The notes under the pieces: model-generated | The model's input: only the letters and a program-made list of their open reading frames with translations | Told to the model about the DNA's origin: nothing | Databases searched by the model: none | Shown: one piece after another, positions 49,658 to 57,365 of the stretch | How positions within the stretch are numbered: the first letter of the stretch is position 1 | Layout of the letters: each line of letters begins with the position of its first letter | NCBI RefSeq assembly: GCF_000266885.1 | Contig: NC_018020.1 | Span: forward strand, 992,001 to 1,056,000 | Direction of reading: 5' to 3' | Length of the DNA stretch: 64,000 bases | Origin: Turneriella parva DSM 21527 | Lineage (GTDB): Bacteria; Spirochaetota; Leptospiria; Turneriellales; Turneriellaceae | Translations under genes and position numbers: made by a program

Positions 49658-51106
49658 ATGCAACCCCTCGACTACACCGTACTCGCCGCCTACTTTTTGC
49701 TGCTGCAGCTCGTGGGCTTTGCGGTCAGCCGACGCAAGAGCAGCGCAAGTGATTTCTTGTCGGGCAGCCACTCATTGCCGTGGTGGGTCGTTTCTGCTTC
49801 GATCGTGGCCGCAGAAACGTCGAGCCTCACTTTTATTTCGATACCGGGGCTCGCGTACACGGGCAACCTCACTTTCATGCAGCTGGCGTTCGGGTTTGTC
49901 GTCGGCCGCATCGTTGTCGCTTTTGTCTTGTTGCCTGCATACTTCAAGGGCAACATTGAAACAGTCTACGCATTTCTCGAACAGCGCTTTAGCGTCAGCA
50001 TGCGCCGCCTGGCCGCCGTGCTCTTTCAAATCACGCGCCTCTTGAGCACCGGCGTGCGCCTCTATGCGACTGCACTGCCGCTCAGCCTCATTAGTGGCTG
50101 GTCAATCACGACGTCGATTCTCGTGTTTACAGTCATCACCCTGCCCTATACTTTTTTCGGTGGACTCAGGGCTGCAATGTGGGTCGAATTCATTCAAACC
50201 GGCGTCTATCTGCTCGGCGCATTTGCCGCGGTCATGGTGCTGCATTTCAGCGGCGTGCCTCTTCTGTCAGTGCCCACAGAAAAATTCCAATTCATCGCGA
50301 CCGGTTTTGAGAACGGCTGGCAATCCTTCTTTACGCAGCCTTTTCACCTTGCGGCCGGCATAGTCGGGGGTGCGCTGCTCGCGATCTCGTCGCACGGCAC
50401 CGACCAGCTGATCGTGCAGAAATCTCTCGCCTGCCGTAACCTCAAAGACTCTCAGAAGGCGATGATCACGAGCGGCATTCTCGTCGACTTGCAGTTCTTG
50501 CTCTTCTTGATCATCGGCGTGTGGCTGTTCGCATTTTTTCAGGGGGCGGCGTTCGCGACGCCTGACGCGGTGTTTCCATCGTTTATCGTAAAGCATCTGC
50601 CAGCAGGCCTCACAGGTCTGGTGCTCGCGGCGATTTTCGCAACGGGCCAGTCGACGCTTTCGGCCACGCTGAGTTCGCTCGCCTCGTCGACGATGCTCGA
50701 CCTGCTGCCCCATTTTGGTAAAGCCGAGCCCAACACCGCCGTTATCGAAAAGAAGCGCCTGCGGCTCTCGCGCGCGCTCACGCTGCTTTGGGCTGCGGCA
50801 ATTGTTCTGATCGCACTGCTCTTTACCGACCAGAAGAGCCCCGTTGTGGTGATTGCGCTGAAGCTCGCGTCCATTCTCGCGGGTGGCATAGTTGGCCTCT
50901 ACGTACTCGCGTTCTCGCGTGTAGACCAGGTTTCGGCTTTAGTAGGATTTCTCACCTCGGCGATCAGCATGGCGCTCATCGCAGCCTTCACGCCACTGGC
51001 ATGGACATGGTTCGTACCTGCGGGATTCTGCATTTGCCTCACCGCGGTGGGCATGGCGATGCTTGTGCTCATGGTTGTGAAACGCGAAAAGAACGTAGCT
51101 GGATAA
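49658..51106 (+). CDS. Sodium:solute symporter family transporter
   Basis: The 482-residue protein has about 13 transmembrane helices. SDFLSGSHSLPWWVVSASIV, AAETSSLTFISIPG and FTVITLPYTFFGGLRAAMWV are typical of the SSS family, as is LVLAAIFATGQSTLSATLSS in helix eight. It is an inner-membrane importer driven by sodium. Substrate (sugar, sialic acid, amino acid or nucleoside) cannot be told from sequence. No operon partner. Confidence 0.87.
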   Translation: MQPLDYTVLAAYFLLLQLVGFAVSRRKSSASDFLSGSHSLPWWVVSASIVAAETSSLTFISIPGLAYTGNLTFMQLAFGFVVGRIVVAFVLLPAYFKGNIETVYAFLEQRFSVSMRRLAAVLFQITRLLSTGVRLYATALPLSLISGWSITTSILVFTVITLPYTFFGGLRAAMWVEFIQTGVYLLGAFAAVMVLHFSGVPLLSVPTEKFQFIATGFENGWQSFFTQPFHLAAGIVGGALLAISSHGTDQLIVQKSLACRNLKDSQKAMITSGILVDLQFLLFLIIGVWLFAFFQGAAFATPDAVFPSFIVKHLPAGLTGLVLAAIFATGQSTLSATLSSLASSTMLDLLPHFGKAEPNTAVIEKKRLRLSRALTLLWAAAIVLIALLFTDQKSPVVVIALKLASILAGGIVGLYVLAFSRVDQVSALVGFLTSAISMALIAAFTPLAWTWFVPAGFCICLTAVGMAMLVLMVVKREKNVAG

Positions 51107-51254
51107 CGTTGGGCTCGAAGTACGTCTTGACTTTGGGCGTCTGCGCAGCTGCCGCCAGGTAGGCCGGGACGTCCAGGATTGAAGCCTCAAAAGAGAATGC
51201 CTCTGGAAAACGAGGCGCGATTGTGAGAAAAATCAGCCATTTTCTGGTATTTAA

Positions 51255-52538
51255 TATGTAGAGGAGCGATCATGCTCTCCGGAGCAGATTATCTACATTT
51301 CTTCAAAATCGGGTCAACGACCCTACAGACCAGCGCTTAGCAGACATAGTCACTATAAAGAATTATGGCAGAGGTATTGGTCAGATTTTTTGACCGGATA
51401 TGCCAAGAATTTTGAAACGAAATTCGGCAAGATTGATCAATGGAAAATTCATGAAGCGAAGAAACTTTTGACCTGCGGCCAGTTCGGGCGAGGTTTTCAA
51501 TGGCATGAATGCGAATCGTGCAAAGTCGTATTGGCGGTGCCTTTCTCGTGTAAAAGCCGGCTTTGCCTTTCGTGCTACCGAAAACGTCTCTTCGGCTGGT
51601 CAATTCACCTATCGAAGGTTTTAAACCCGGCGCTTTTGCACTTTCACGTAGTTTTCACCATGCCGGGTCAGCTCGCAGATTTGCTTTTCAAACGAAAAAT
51701 CAACCCACGTTTTTTGAATCTTCTCAGCGCTAGGGTTTACGCGAAACGGCAACGTGCCACGGCACAGGTCAATGAAAATTTCAAGCCAGGTGTCTTGAGC
51801 ACTGTTCATCTCGCTGGCAATAGTCTGAACTTCAACCCCCATGTTCACACCATCGCTACGCGCGATCTTGTAGACCCAAAGACGGGGGAGATCAAAGAAG
51901 TAAACTTCATGCCCTACCAGACCATACGGTATGACTGGCAGCGGGCAGTTTGTCGCTACCTGCGGCGACGACAGATCATCTCAAAGGATGAATATGATTT
52001 TTTCTTGAAAAAGTACGCAAAGGGATTTCACGTCTATTTTCAGAAAATCTCCGGCGAATCGGACGACGTGATATTTAAAACGGCGCAATACATTGCGTTT
52101 GGCCTCTTTCACAACAGTCAAATCGAAAACGTCGACGATGAAAGAAACACGCTCACTTTCAGGTTCAAGAGCCATGTAGACACTCAGAGCCGGGAGAAGA
52201 CATTCAGTAAAATGACAATGCCTATTCATGAATTTATGGCCCGAATGCTTTTTTTTCTACCCGACCGGCATGAGAAATCGATACGCTATTACGGCATCTA
52301 CGTGCGGCCGGCGAAAACCGCCGCTATCGAACAAGCGGAAAAATCGTCGCTGTGGGCAGAAGGGATAAAGTCATCATTCGATGCACCGAATCCGACGGCA
52401 TGCCCACTTTGCCAGAGAAATATGCGCACATTCGCTATATTTGCGCGGGACGCGCTCCGTTTTGAAAAGCGCCTGAGAACGAAGTATTTTCTCGCCGACG
52501 GATATTTTTTCCTGAAGTCGACTAGAGCACCGCCTTAA
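51255..52538 (+). mobile_element. IS91-like insertion sequence remnant
   Basis: The transposase frame is open from 51255 to 52538. Family-like N-terminal sequence (PYRPALSRHSHYKELWQRYW) is readable upstream of the first usable in-frame start (TTG 51390). A GAGGAG site with an ATG at 51272 lies in a different frame, so a +1 shift is needed to join them. Downstream ends (oriIS) were not identified with certainty. The first 121-bp repeat begins 113 bases after the stop. Confidence 0.65.
51390..52538 (+). CDS. IS91-family HUH transposase, probably frameshifted near the start
   Basis: The 382-residue frame has the N-terminal zinc-ribbon (CESCKVVLAVPFSCKSRLCL, CYRKR), HFHVVFTMP, the HUH motif NFNPHVHTIATRDL and the tyrosine region MPYQTIRYDWQRAVCRYL. 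It is a rolling-circle transposase. No ATG is in frame before the conserved region, and the strong ribosome site belongs to another frame. It is either inactive or expressed by frameshifting. It marks the left side of the repeat island. Confidence 0.85.
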   Translation: MTGYAKNFETKFGKIDQWKIHEAKKLLTCGQFGRGFQWHECESCKVVLAVPFSCKSRLCLSCYRKRLFGWSIHLSKVLNPALLHFHVVFTMPGQLADLLFKRKINPRFLNLLSARVYAKRQRATAQVNENFKPGVLSTVHLAGNSLNFNPHVHTIATRDLVDPKTGEIKEVNFMPYQTIRYDWQRAVCRYLRRRQIISKDEYDFFLKKYAKGFHVYFQKISGESDDVIFKTAQYIAFGLFHNSQIENVDDERNTLTFRFKSHVDTQSREKTFSKMTMPIHEFMARMLFFLPDRHEKSIRYYGIYVRPAKTAAIEQAEKSSLWAEGIKSSFDAPNPTACPLCQRNMRTFAIFARDALRFEKRLRTKYFLADGYFFLKSTRAPP

Positions 52539-52650
52539 AGACCAGAATATTCCCTTGGCATTTCAAATAAGCACTTATTACGCATTAACACTGCGGCGGG
52601 GATGTTACACGCCATTCGCAAAAACGAACGAAAAATCGCGTTTTAGGCCA

Positions 52651-52775
52651 AAAATATAGCTCTTTAATGCAGTAACTACCCATAACTTGTCATTTTGTCC
52701 CCTCTAAAAACGAGCTTTACGCCCGAGAGACTCGGGGTACCTCAGGCCTTAGTGGGCAGCAATTTCTTATATACT
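52651..52775 (+). repeat. 121-bp island repeat, copy 1
   Basis: First of six copies. Each is TATAGCTCTTTAATGCAG ... TTTCTTATATACT, 121 bp, after three to five A residues, apparently identical by eye. The unit holds a hairpin CCCGAG-AGA-CTCGGG and ends with TATACT, which could serve as a -10 box. It starts 113 bases after the transposase stop; the 52539-52650 gap before it holds no gene. Confidence 0.95.
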
Positions 52776-52901
52776 AAAAATATAGCTCTTTAATGCAGTA
52801 ACTACCCATAACTTGTCATTTTGTCCCCTCTAAAAACGAGCTTTACGCCCGAGAGACTCGGGGTACCTCAGGCCTTAGTGGGCAGCAATTTCTTATATAC
52901 T
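52776..52901 (+). repeat. 121-bp island repeat, copy 2
   Basis: Directly abuts copy 1 and copy 3; five A residues precede the common core. Same orientation and sequence as copy 1. Confidence 0.95.
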
Positions 52902-53025
52902 AAATATAGCTCTTTAATGCAGTAACTACCCATAACTTGTCATTTTGTCCCCTCTAAAAACGAGCTTTACGCCCGAGAGACTCGGGGTACCTCAGGCCTT
53001 AGTGGGCAGCAATTTCTTATATACT
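52902..53025 (+). repeat. 121-bp island repeat, copy 3
   Basis: Third tandem copy, with three leading A residues. Its right end joins a truncated coding sequence (53026-53309). Confidence 0.95.
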
Positions 53026-53309
53026 TAAATAATACCGGGGCTAACGCGACGATCGGTATGAATACGTGCACTGCGACCGCCGGTACGACTTGCGAAACAC
53101 AGGCCACCTTATACGCGGTTTCGGGTCATGCGCGGGTTCTGTATGCTACCGAAATTTACCATGTCTCCCCTGGCGCCGTAGTCGGTATGCAGATAATTGG
53201 GAATTCATGGAACAACACTGCAGCAAATATCACTTCGCTGAACATCATGTCACCTACAGCGAATGCAATTGGTGTAGGTTCGCACATCGAGATATCGGCG
53301 CGGCGTTAA
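53026..53309 (+). pseudogene. C-terminal fragment of a beta-rich protein
   Basis: The open frame runs through the end of repeat copy 3 (NNTGANATIG, then MNTCTATAGTTCETQATLYA and GVGSHIEISARR to the stop). There is no ribosome site at the first ATG (53058), and the sequence looks like the end of a longer beta-structured surface or phage-tail-like protein. The 5' part seems to have been lost at the repeat junction. It converges with the next gene. Confidence 0.6.
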
Positions 53310-53578
53310 TCATTTTGGCTTCTGCGCCAGCTCCAGAAACTGCTGTAGACGTCGTCTTTTTCATAGCCGCAGTGGGAACATTGGTAATGGTAGATTTCAT
53401 CCCAGTGCACATCGCGTGAAAAGAGACCGGGGTCGTAATCTTTTGGGTTGTCAAATGATTTGCCGGTAACCTTCAGCTTACGAGTTTTGCACTTCGGGCA
53501 CTTGCTCGTCATCAGCCATCCGAATATGAGATAACCGACAAACAGCCCGACGATCGCCAGAATAAGCCACGGCGTCAT
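53306..53578 (-). CDS. Small membrane protein with zinc ribbon
   Basis: The 90-residue protein has an N-terminal transmembrane helix (WLILAIVGLFVGYLIFGWLM) and two CxxC pairs (CPKCKTRKL, CSHCGYEKDD) forming a zinc ribbon. Its ATG is 10 bases from repeat copy 4, so its native ribosome site and promoter are missing or supplied by the repeat. Function unknown. Confidence 0.65.
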   Translation of the reverse strand: MTPWLILAIVGLFVGYLIFGWLMTSKCPKCKTRKLKVTGKSFDNPKDYDPGLFSRDVHWDEIYHYQCSHCGYEKDDVYSSFWSWRRSQND

Positions 53579-53588
53579 GCCACGAAAA

Positions 53589-53713
53589 AAAATATAGCTC
53601 TTTAATGCAGTAACTACCCATAACTTGTCATTTTGTCCCCTCTAAAAACGAGCTTTACGCCCGAGAGACTCGGGGTACCTCAGGCCTTAGTGGGCAGCAA
53701 TTTCTTATATACT
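53589..53713 (+). repeat. 121-bp island repeat, copy 4
   Basis: Same core as copies 1-3. Left flank is the start of the zinc-ribbon gene; right flank is the end of a truncated reading frame. A frame starting at TTG 53633 within the repeat is just a read-through into that fragment. Confidence 0.95.
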
Positions 53714-53836
53714 GAACGAAATGTAATTCTATTCGACGGTGCTAAAATGGCCCGCGCGATTATTGAAAATATCGATCAAATCGATGAACGACACTTGGCG
53801 AAACTAAACATCATCAAGACTTTAAAGCTCCTATGA
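53714..53836 (+). pseudogene. C-terminal gene fragment ending before an attC-like site
   Basis: In frame after the repeat: ERNVILFDGAKMARAIIENI, then DQIDERHLAKLNIIKTLKLL and a stop. The phrase VILFDGAKMA resembles the end of Mrr-like restriction endonucleases, but this is uncertain. It is the remaining end of the first cassette of the presumed integron array, its stop being 15 bases before the first attC-like site. Confidence 0.55.
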
Positions 53837-53850
53837 AACTATCAGCCAAC

Positions 53851-54070
53851 TGCACACAACAAAATTTACCTGCTGCGCTCCCTGCGGTGCCGTGGCTCCT
53901 CGGGTGCTCGGCCCTACGCGCCAAAGATGCCTTCGTCGCACAAACGGGACGTTTGTTTGGTGCTCCTCAGGCAGGCGCTTCGGGCACATTTGGTGACGCA
54001 AATTGGCTTTACAGATTGAAATAATGACACAAGCGTCACCAAACGTCAGGTAAATTCTACGTTGTGTGCA
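53851..54070 (+). other. attC-like integron recombination site 1
   Basis: A 220-bp imperfect hairpin. Outer boxes TGCACACAAC (53851-53860) and GTTGTGTGCA (54061-54070) are exact complements. Inner boxes AATTTACCTG (53863-53872) and CAGGTAAATT (54047-54056) are also exact. Further imperfect pairing runs to a central CAAACG-GGA-CGTTTG. The R'/L' and R''/L'' layout with AAC/GTT cores is that of attC. The core ACACAAC/GTTGTGT departs from the RYYYAAC/GTTRRRY consensus and the site is longer than usual. Confidence 0.6.
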
Positions 54071-54107
54071 ATAGCAAGGAAAGCAAACTTACCTTAAGGA
54101 GGAAGAT

Positions 54108-54683
54108 TTGAAAACATTAAGCAAGACTTCTTTAGTGATTATTTGGCTGTGTGCGGCAACACAGCTGCAAGCGAACTTTCTGCACAAGGATACTAAGGAG
54201 ATCGGCGGCGGGTTTAGCGGCACGACCCAGAACCAATACAATTACACATCATTTGGTCTCGAGGTGGCACCTACTTTTTCATATTATTTTTCAACGCATT
54301 GGTTCGTGGCGAGTGGCTTGAGTCTCGGCTATTTCTATCAGACAACCCGCCACCAGACCTTTAACTACACTAGTTCATATGCGCAATTGAATCCTAAGCT
54401 CGGTATTGGCTACTATACTATGATAACGGACAATCTGGCCTTTGCGATACCGGTATTTATCTATTACGAATTTAATTTTGGCACCTTCGGTAATCTCAGT
54501 GAGCGCAATGCAAGTTATTATGATGGTGGCGCGTACAGCATCGATCCGGCATTGAAAATACGGGTAAGCGAAAACGTATTGTTGAGCCCGTTTATTTCTG
54601 TCAGGAGCCTATTTTATTCTCAACTGACCCAGGGGTTAGTTTTCAAAACTTATTACGGCATGAATTGGACATATATCTGGTGA
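54108..54683 (+). CDS. Cassette-borne outer-membrane-like protein
   Basis: The 191-residue protein starts at TTG 54108 after an ideal AAGGAGG site and has a signal peptide (LVIIWLCAATQLQANFLHKD). Aromatic-rich strands follow (YYFSTHWFVASGLSLGYFYQ, AFAIPVFIYYEFNFGTFGNL). It begins 47 bases after the attC1 crossover point and ends 12 bases before attC2, the typical layout of an integron gene cassette. Base composition is more AT-rich than the surrounding chromosome. Confidence 0.72.
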   Translation: MKTLSKTSLVIIWLCAATQLQANFLHKDTKEIGGGFSGTTQNQYNYTSFGLEVAPTFSYYFSTHWFVASGLSLGYFYQTTRHQTFNYTSSYAQLNPKLGIGYYTMITDNLAFAIPVFIYYEFNFGTFGNLSERNASYYDGGAYSIDPALKIRVSENVLLSPFISVRSLFYSQLTQGLVFKTYYGMNWTYIW

Positions 54684-54695
54684 CGAACTTGCTAC

Positions 54696-54920
54696 TGCAC
54701 ACAACAAGATTTACCTGCTGCGCTCGCTGCGGTGCCGTGGCTCCTCGCGTGCTCGGCCTCCGGTGGCCTGAAATGCGTTGACGCCCGCGCTCTATCGAGC
54801 TTTATTGGCGGGCGCAACGCAGCCACCTGCGGCACATCGATGGCGCGCCAAGAGCGGCTTCACTAAGAAGACTGCATTTATTGTGCGGCGCACCATCGAC
54901 GTCAGGTAAATCCACCGTTC
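54696..54920 (+). other. attC-like integron recombination site 2
   Basis: The left boxes TGCACACAAC (54696-54705) and ATTTACCTG (54709-54717) match site 1. The right part has CAGGTAAAT (54903-54911) and a GTT (54917-54919) followed by TCTCTG instead of GTGTGCA. That is expected if the bases after G|TT belong to the next cassette. Internal arms GCGTTG/CAACGC and GCTC-TATC-GAGC support a hairpin fold. The interval to the next gene (54921-55075) holds its leader and promoter. Confidence 0.58.
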
Positions 54921-55075
54921 TCTGACATAGTTGCGCCTTTGTTATCCGCCCGCCTCCATGCGGGCGCCATGCCCGTAATGGGGATATTCGTTATGCAGAT
55001 TTTTATCCTACGTATGTAAAAAATTGGCACTACGCGCTGTTCCGAGCGTATAACACATTGATGGAGTAGGATTAT

Positions 55076-55474
55076 ATGCACATTCTAAAGCCGATCAGAA
55101 TAGCCATTATATGGGCATGCGCTCTGTGGAGTTGTGCCGAAACTACAGAAGAGGCTAAGAAGCCCAATGCCTGCGAAGCACTAAATTCCAAGAAACAAGA
55201 GCTTTTGGATATTACCAAAGACAAGTCTTGTTCAAGCGTGCAGGATTGTAAATATATAGGCTATGGGCGCAGGTCTTGCGGCGGTGTGGCTGACTACTTA
55301 ATATATTCAACCAAGACCGTGACTACGAGTTTGATTTCCGCAAAGGTTGATGAGTATAATGCTCAGCAGGCTGAATGCGCAAAAATCGCTAATGGTACTG
55401 CCGGGCCATGCGTTATCGCCATCGAACCTGTGCTGGCATGCTTGATTGGCTTATGCACTGATACAAATCCATAA
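55076..55474 (+). CDS. Cysteine-rich lipoprotein-like protein
   Basis: The 132-residue protein has a signal ending IWACALWSCAETTEEAKKPN (lipobox-like LWSC) and six more cysteines (DKSCSSVQDCKYIGYGRRSC, then QQAECAKI and ACLIGLC). A GGAGTAGG ribosome site precedes the ATG. It would be the third cassette of the integron-like array; its own attC is absent because repeat copy 5 begins 34 bases after the stop. Confidence 0.7.
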   Translation: MHILKPIRIAIIWACALWSCAETTEEAKKPNACEALNSKKQELLDITKDKSCSSVQDCKYIGYGRRSCGGVADYLIYSTKTVTTSLISAKVDEYNAQQAECAKIANGTAGPCVIAIEPVLACLIGLCTDTNP

Positions 55475-55507
55475 TTTTAAGATTCCGAACGGAGGCACCG
55501 ATCATGG

Positions 55508-55632
55508 AAAATATAGCTCTTTAATGCAGTAACTACCCATAACTTGTCATTTTGTCCCCTCTAAAAACGAGCTTTACGCCCGAGAGACTCGGGGTACCTC
55601 AGGCCTTAGTGGGCAGCAATTTCTTATATACT
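55508..55632 (+). repeat. 121-bp island repeat, copy 5
   Basis: Same core. It cuts the cassette array on its left and the purH-like gene on its right, whose frame runs into the repeat and stops there. Confidence 0.95.
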
Positions 55633-56147
55633 CGAGCTAATTGCTTTCGGATAGTATAATCAAACTGGCCTCCGTCAATCAGAATGCTTTGCAGAATGCT
55701 AAATTGCCGACGCGATGGAATTACAACCACATTGCGGTAATGTTTGGCTGCTGCTCTTATGAGCGCAACGCCGCCAATATCGATTTTTTTTAAGAGCTCT
55801 TCCTCATTCTGAGTACGCTTGAGGGTTGCCTCAAAAGGGTATAAATCGACAACGACACAGTCCATGAGGGGGATATCGTGTGTTTCCAGGTCAGCGAGGT
55901 GTTCTGCCGACCTGTCCGCGACAATACCACCGAAGACTTTTGGATGTAGAGATTTGACCCGTCCTGAGATAATATTTCCATATCCTGTGTTCGTCTCGAT
56001 ATTTGTACAGGGGAAGCCGTTTGAAATGAGATATTCTGCGGTACCACCCGTTGCGAATAACTTGATCTGCATTCCCCGCAATGGCGACAGGATACTTTCC
56101 AACCCATCTTTATGATATACGGATAGCAACATCGACGTAATTTTCAT
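55599..56147 (-). pseudogene. 5' part of a purH-like gene, truncated by repeat copy 5
   Basis: The 182-residue frame matches the N-terminal IMP cyclohydrolase (MGS-like) domain of PurH: IKLFATGGTAEYLI, ISGRVKSLHPKVFGGIVADR, CVVVDLYPFEATL and IDIGGVALIRAAAKHYRNVV. The AICAR formyltransferase domain is missing. The last ten codons (VYKKLLPTKA) and the stop come from the repeat. Strong AT-bias points to foreign origin. Whether the remaining domain is active is unknown. Confidence 0.75.
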
Positions 56148-56154
56148 TTGTGAT

Positions 56155-56874
56155 TTATGTTTGCTCTGCCGCGATCGGAAAAAGCTCTTTGAGATTATTT
56201 ATCTCATAAGTTGGTTTGAAATCCGTCGTGTTCGATTCTTGCCTTGCGTTAAACCAGCAGGTATGAATGCCGTATCGTATTCCACCCGCGACATCGCTGG
56301 TAAGGCTATCTCCAATCATCAATATCTGTTCTTTTGGCGTACCGGCATCTATTAACTGATGTGCGTATTCAAAGATCACCGGATTCGGTTTCTGAAAATC
56401 TTTCTTTTCCGGAAAATCCCCTGAAACGATGATTGCAGCAATATACGGATTGATGCTCGAATTGTTCAGGCGCTTCTTGTGAACTGACGACACCCCATTC
56501 GTGACGATCGCCAAGGTACATGACTCCGATAATCTGGCACAAACCTGCTCAGCGTCTGGCATTAGGAAATTTTGATCGCCCAAGAGCGAAAGATAATACT
56601 CACCAAATTCTGCGCTATTCCCCGACAGATTAAATTCATGGAACAGGATGCTAAATCGATCGGTTAATAGCTTTTCCTTGGTGATTTCACCATTGTGGTA
56701 AGACTTCCATAAGCTTTCATTAATTCTGACATATGCTTGATAAAGCGCTGCAAACTTACTCGGATCCAATTCTGTTTTATCTCGTAAAGCCAGTGTAAAT
56801 GCCGTAGCTTCATTTTTTTTATAATCATACAAGGTCTCATCCGCATCGAACAGGATTATTTTGTATTTTTCCAT
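56155..56874 (-). CDS. HAD-family hydrolase, YjjG-like nucleotidase
   Basis: The 239-residue protein has HAD motif I FDADETLYDYKKNE, motif II VTNGVSS, motif III lysine near KKDFQKPNPVIFEY and motif IV MIGDSLTSDVAGG. This layout and length match YjjG-type pyrimidine nucleotidases. It is seven bases upstream of the purH-like fragment on the same strand, so the two once formed one operon. AT-rich, presumably foreign. Confidence 0.82.
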   Translation of the reverse strand: MEKYKIILFDADETLYDYKKNEATAFTLALRDKTELDPSKFAALYQAYVRINESLWKSYHNGEITKEKLLTDRFSILFHEFNLSGNSAEFGEYYLSLLGDQNFLMPDAEQVCARLSESCTLAIVTNGVSSVHKKRLNNSSINPYIAAIIVSGDFPEKKDFQKPNPVIFEYAHQLIDAGTPKEQILMIGDSLTSDVAGGIRYGIHTCWFNARQESNTTDFKPTYEINNLKELFPIAAEQT

Positions 56875-56911
56875 TATTTTTTCCTCGCAGAATTTTTATA
56901 TGCCATGATCG

Positions 56912-57184
56912 TTACAAATTTGATGGGTTGTAGTGGTCTTCACGGTCGTAGGATAGGGGATATGGCATATTATTCGCGTAGGCGTTGATAGATTCCTTCA
57001 ACATCTCGATTACGTCCGAAGGTTCCGTGTTAGTGACCGACGCGATTTTGACTGTAGTTTCAACAAAATCTGAGTGTCCTTCATGGAAGATGCCATTTCC
57101 TGATATCGAAAAAAGACGGTTATTTTCTGGCGTGCCTTTTCGGATATTTGCCATTGTCGTTCTTAATTCAGCAACGATATGCAA
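56912..57184 (-). CDS. Small hypothetical protein
   Basis: The 90-residue protein (e.g. MANIRKGTPENNRLFSISGN, then ETTVKIASVTNTEPSDVIEM) has no recognised domain. It is 37 bases upstream of the HAD gene on the same strand and is AT-rich. Its upstream region ends after 56 bases at repeat copy 6. Confidence 0.5.
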   Translation of the reverse strand: MHIVAELRTTMANIRKGTPENNRLFSISGNGIFHEGHSDFVETTVKIASVTNTEPSDVIEMLKESINAYANNMPYPLSYDREDHYNPSNL

Positions 57185-57240
57185 CGTATGTTCAAGGGAC
57201 GGGTCGATGATCCTTATTGATAAATTATCCTGCTCATTAT

Positions 57241-57365
57241 AAAATATAGCTCTTTAATGCAGTAACTACCCATAACTTGTCATTTTGTCCCCTCTAAAAA
57301 CGAGCTTTACGCCCGAGAGACTCGGGGTACCTCAGGCCTTAGTGGGCAGCAATTTCTTATATACT
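57241..57365 (+). repeat. 121-bp island repeat, copy 6
   Basis: Last copy, same core and orientation. Its final T forms part of the TAA stop of the minus-strand gene to the right, so the junction lies exactly at that gene's end. Confidence 0.95.

Noticed and set aside
52651-53025. The 121-bp repeats as classical integron attC sites or VCR-like repeats
   Set aside because: Length is right for a VCR, but there is no GTTRRRY at the right end, no matching AAC box at the left and the two halves pair poorly.
52651-53025. CRISPR array
   Set aside because: Repeats are 121 bp, tandem without spacers, and inserts are hundreds to thousands of bases.
53633-53836. A complete small gene starting at TTG inside repeat copy 4
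   Set aside because: The start lies in the shared repeat and has no ribosome site; the conserved-looking part is the tail of a truncated gene.
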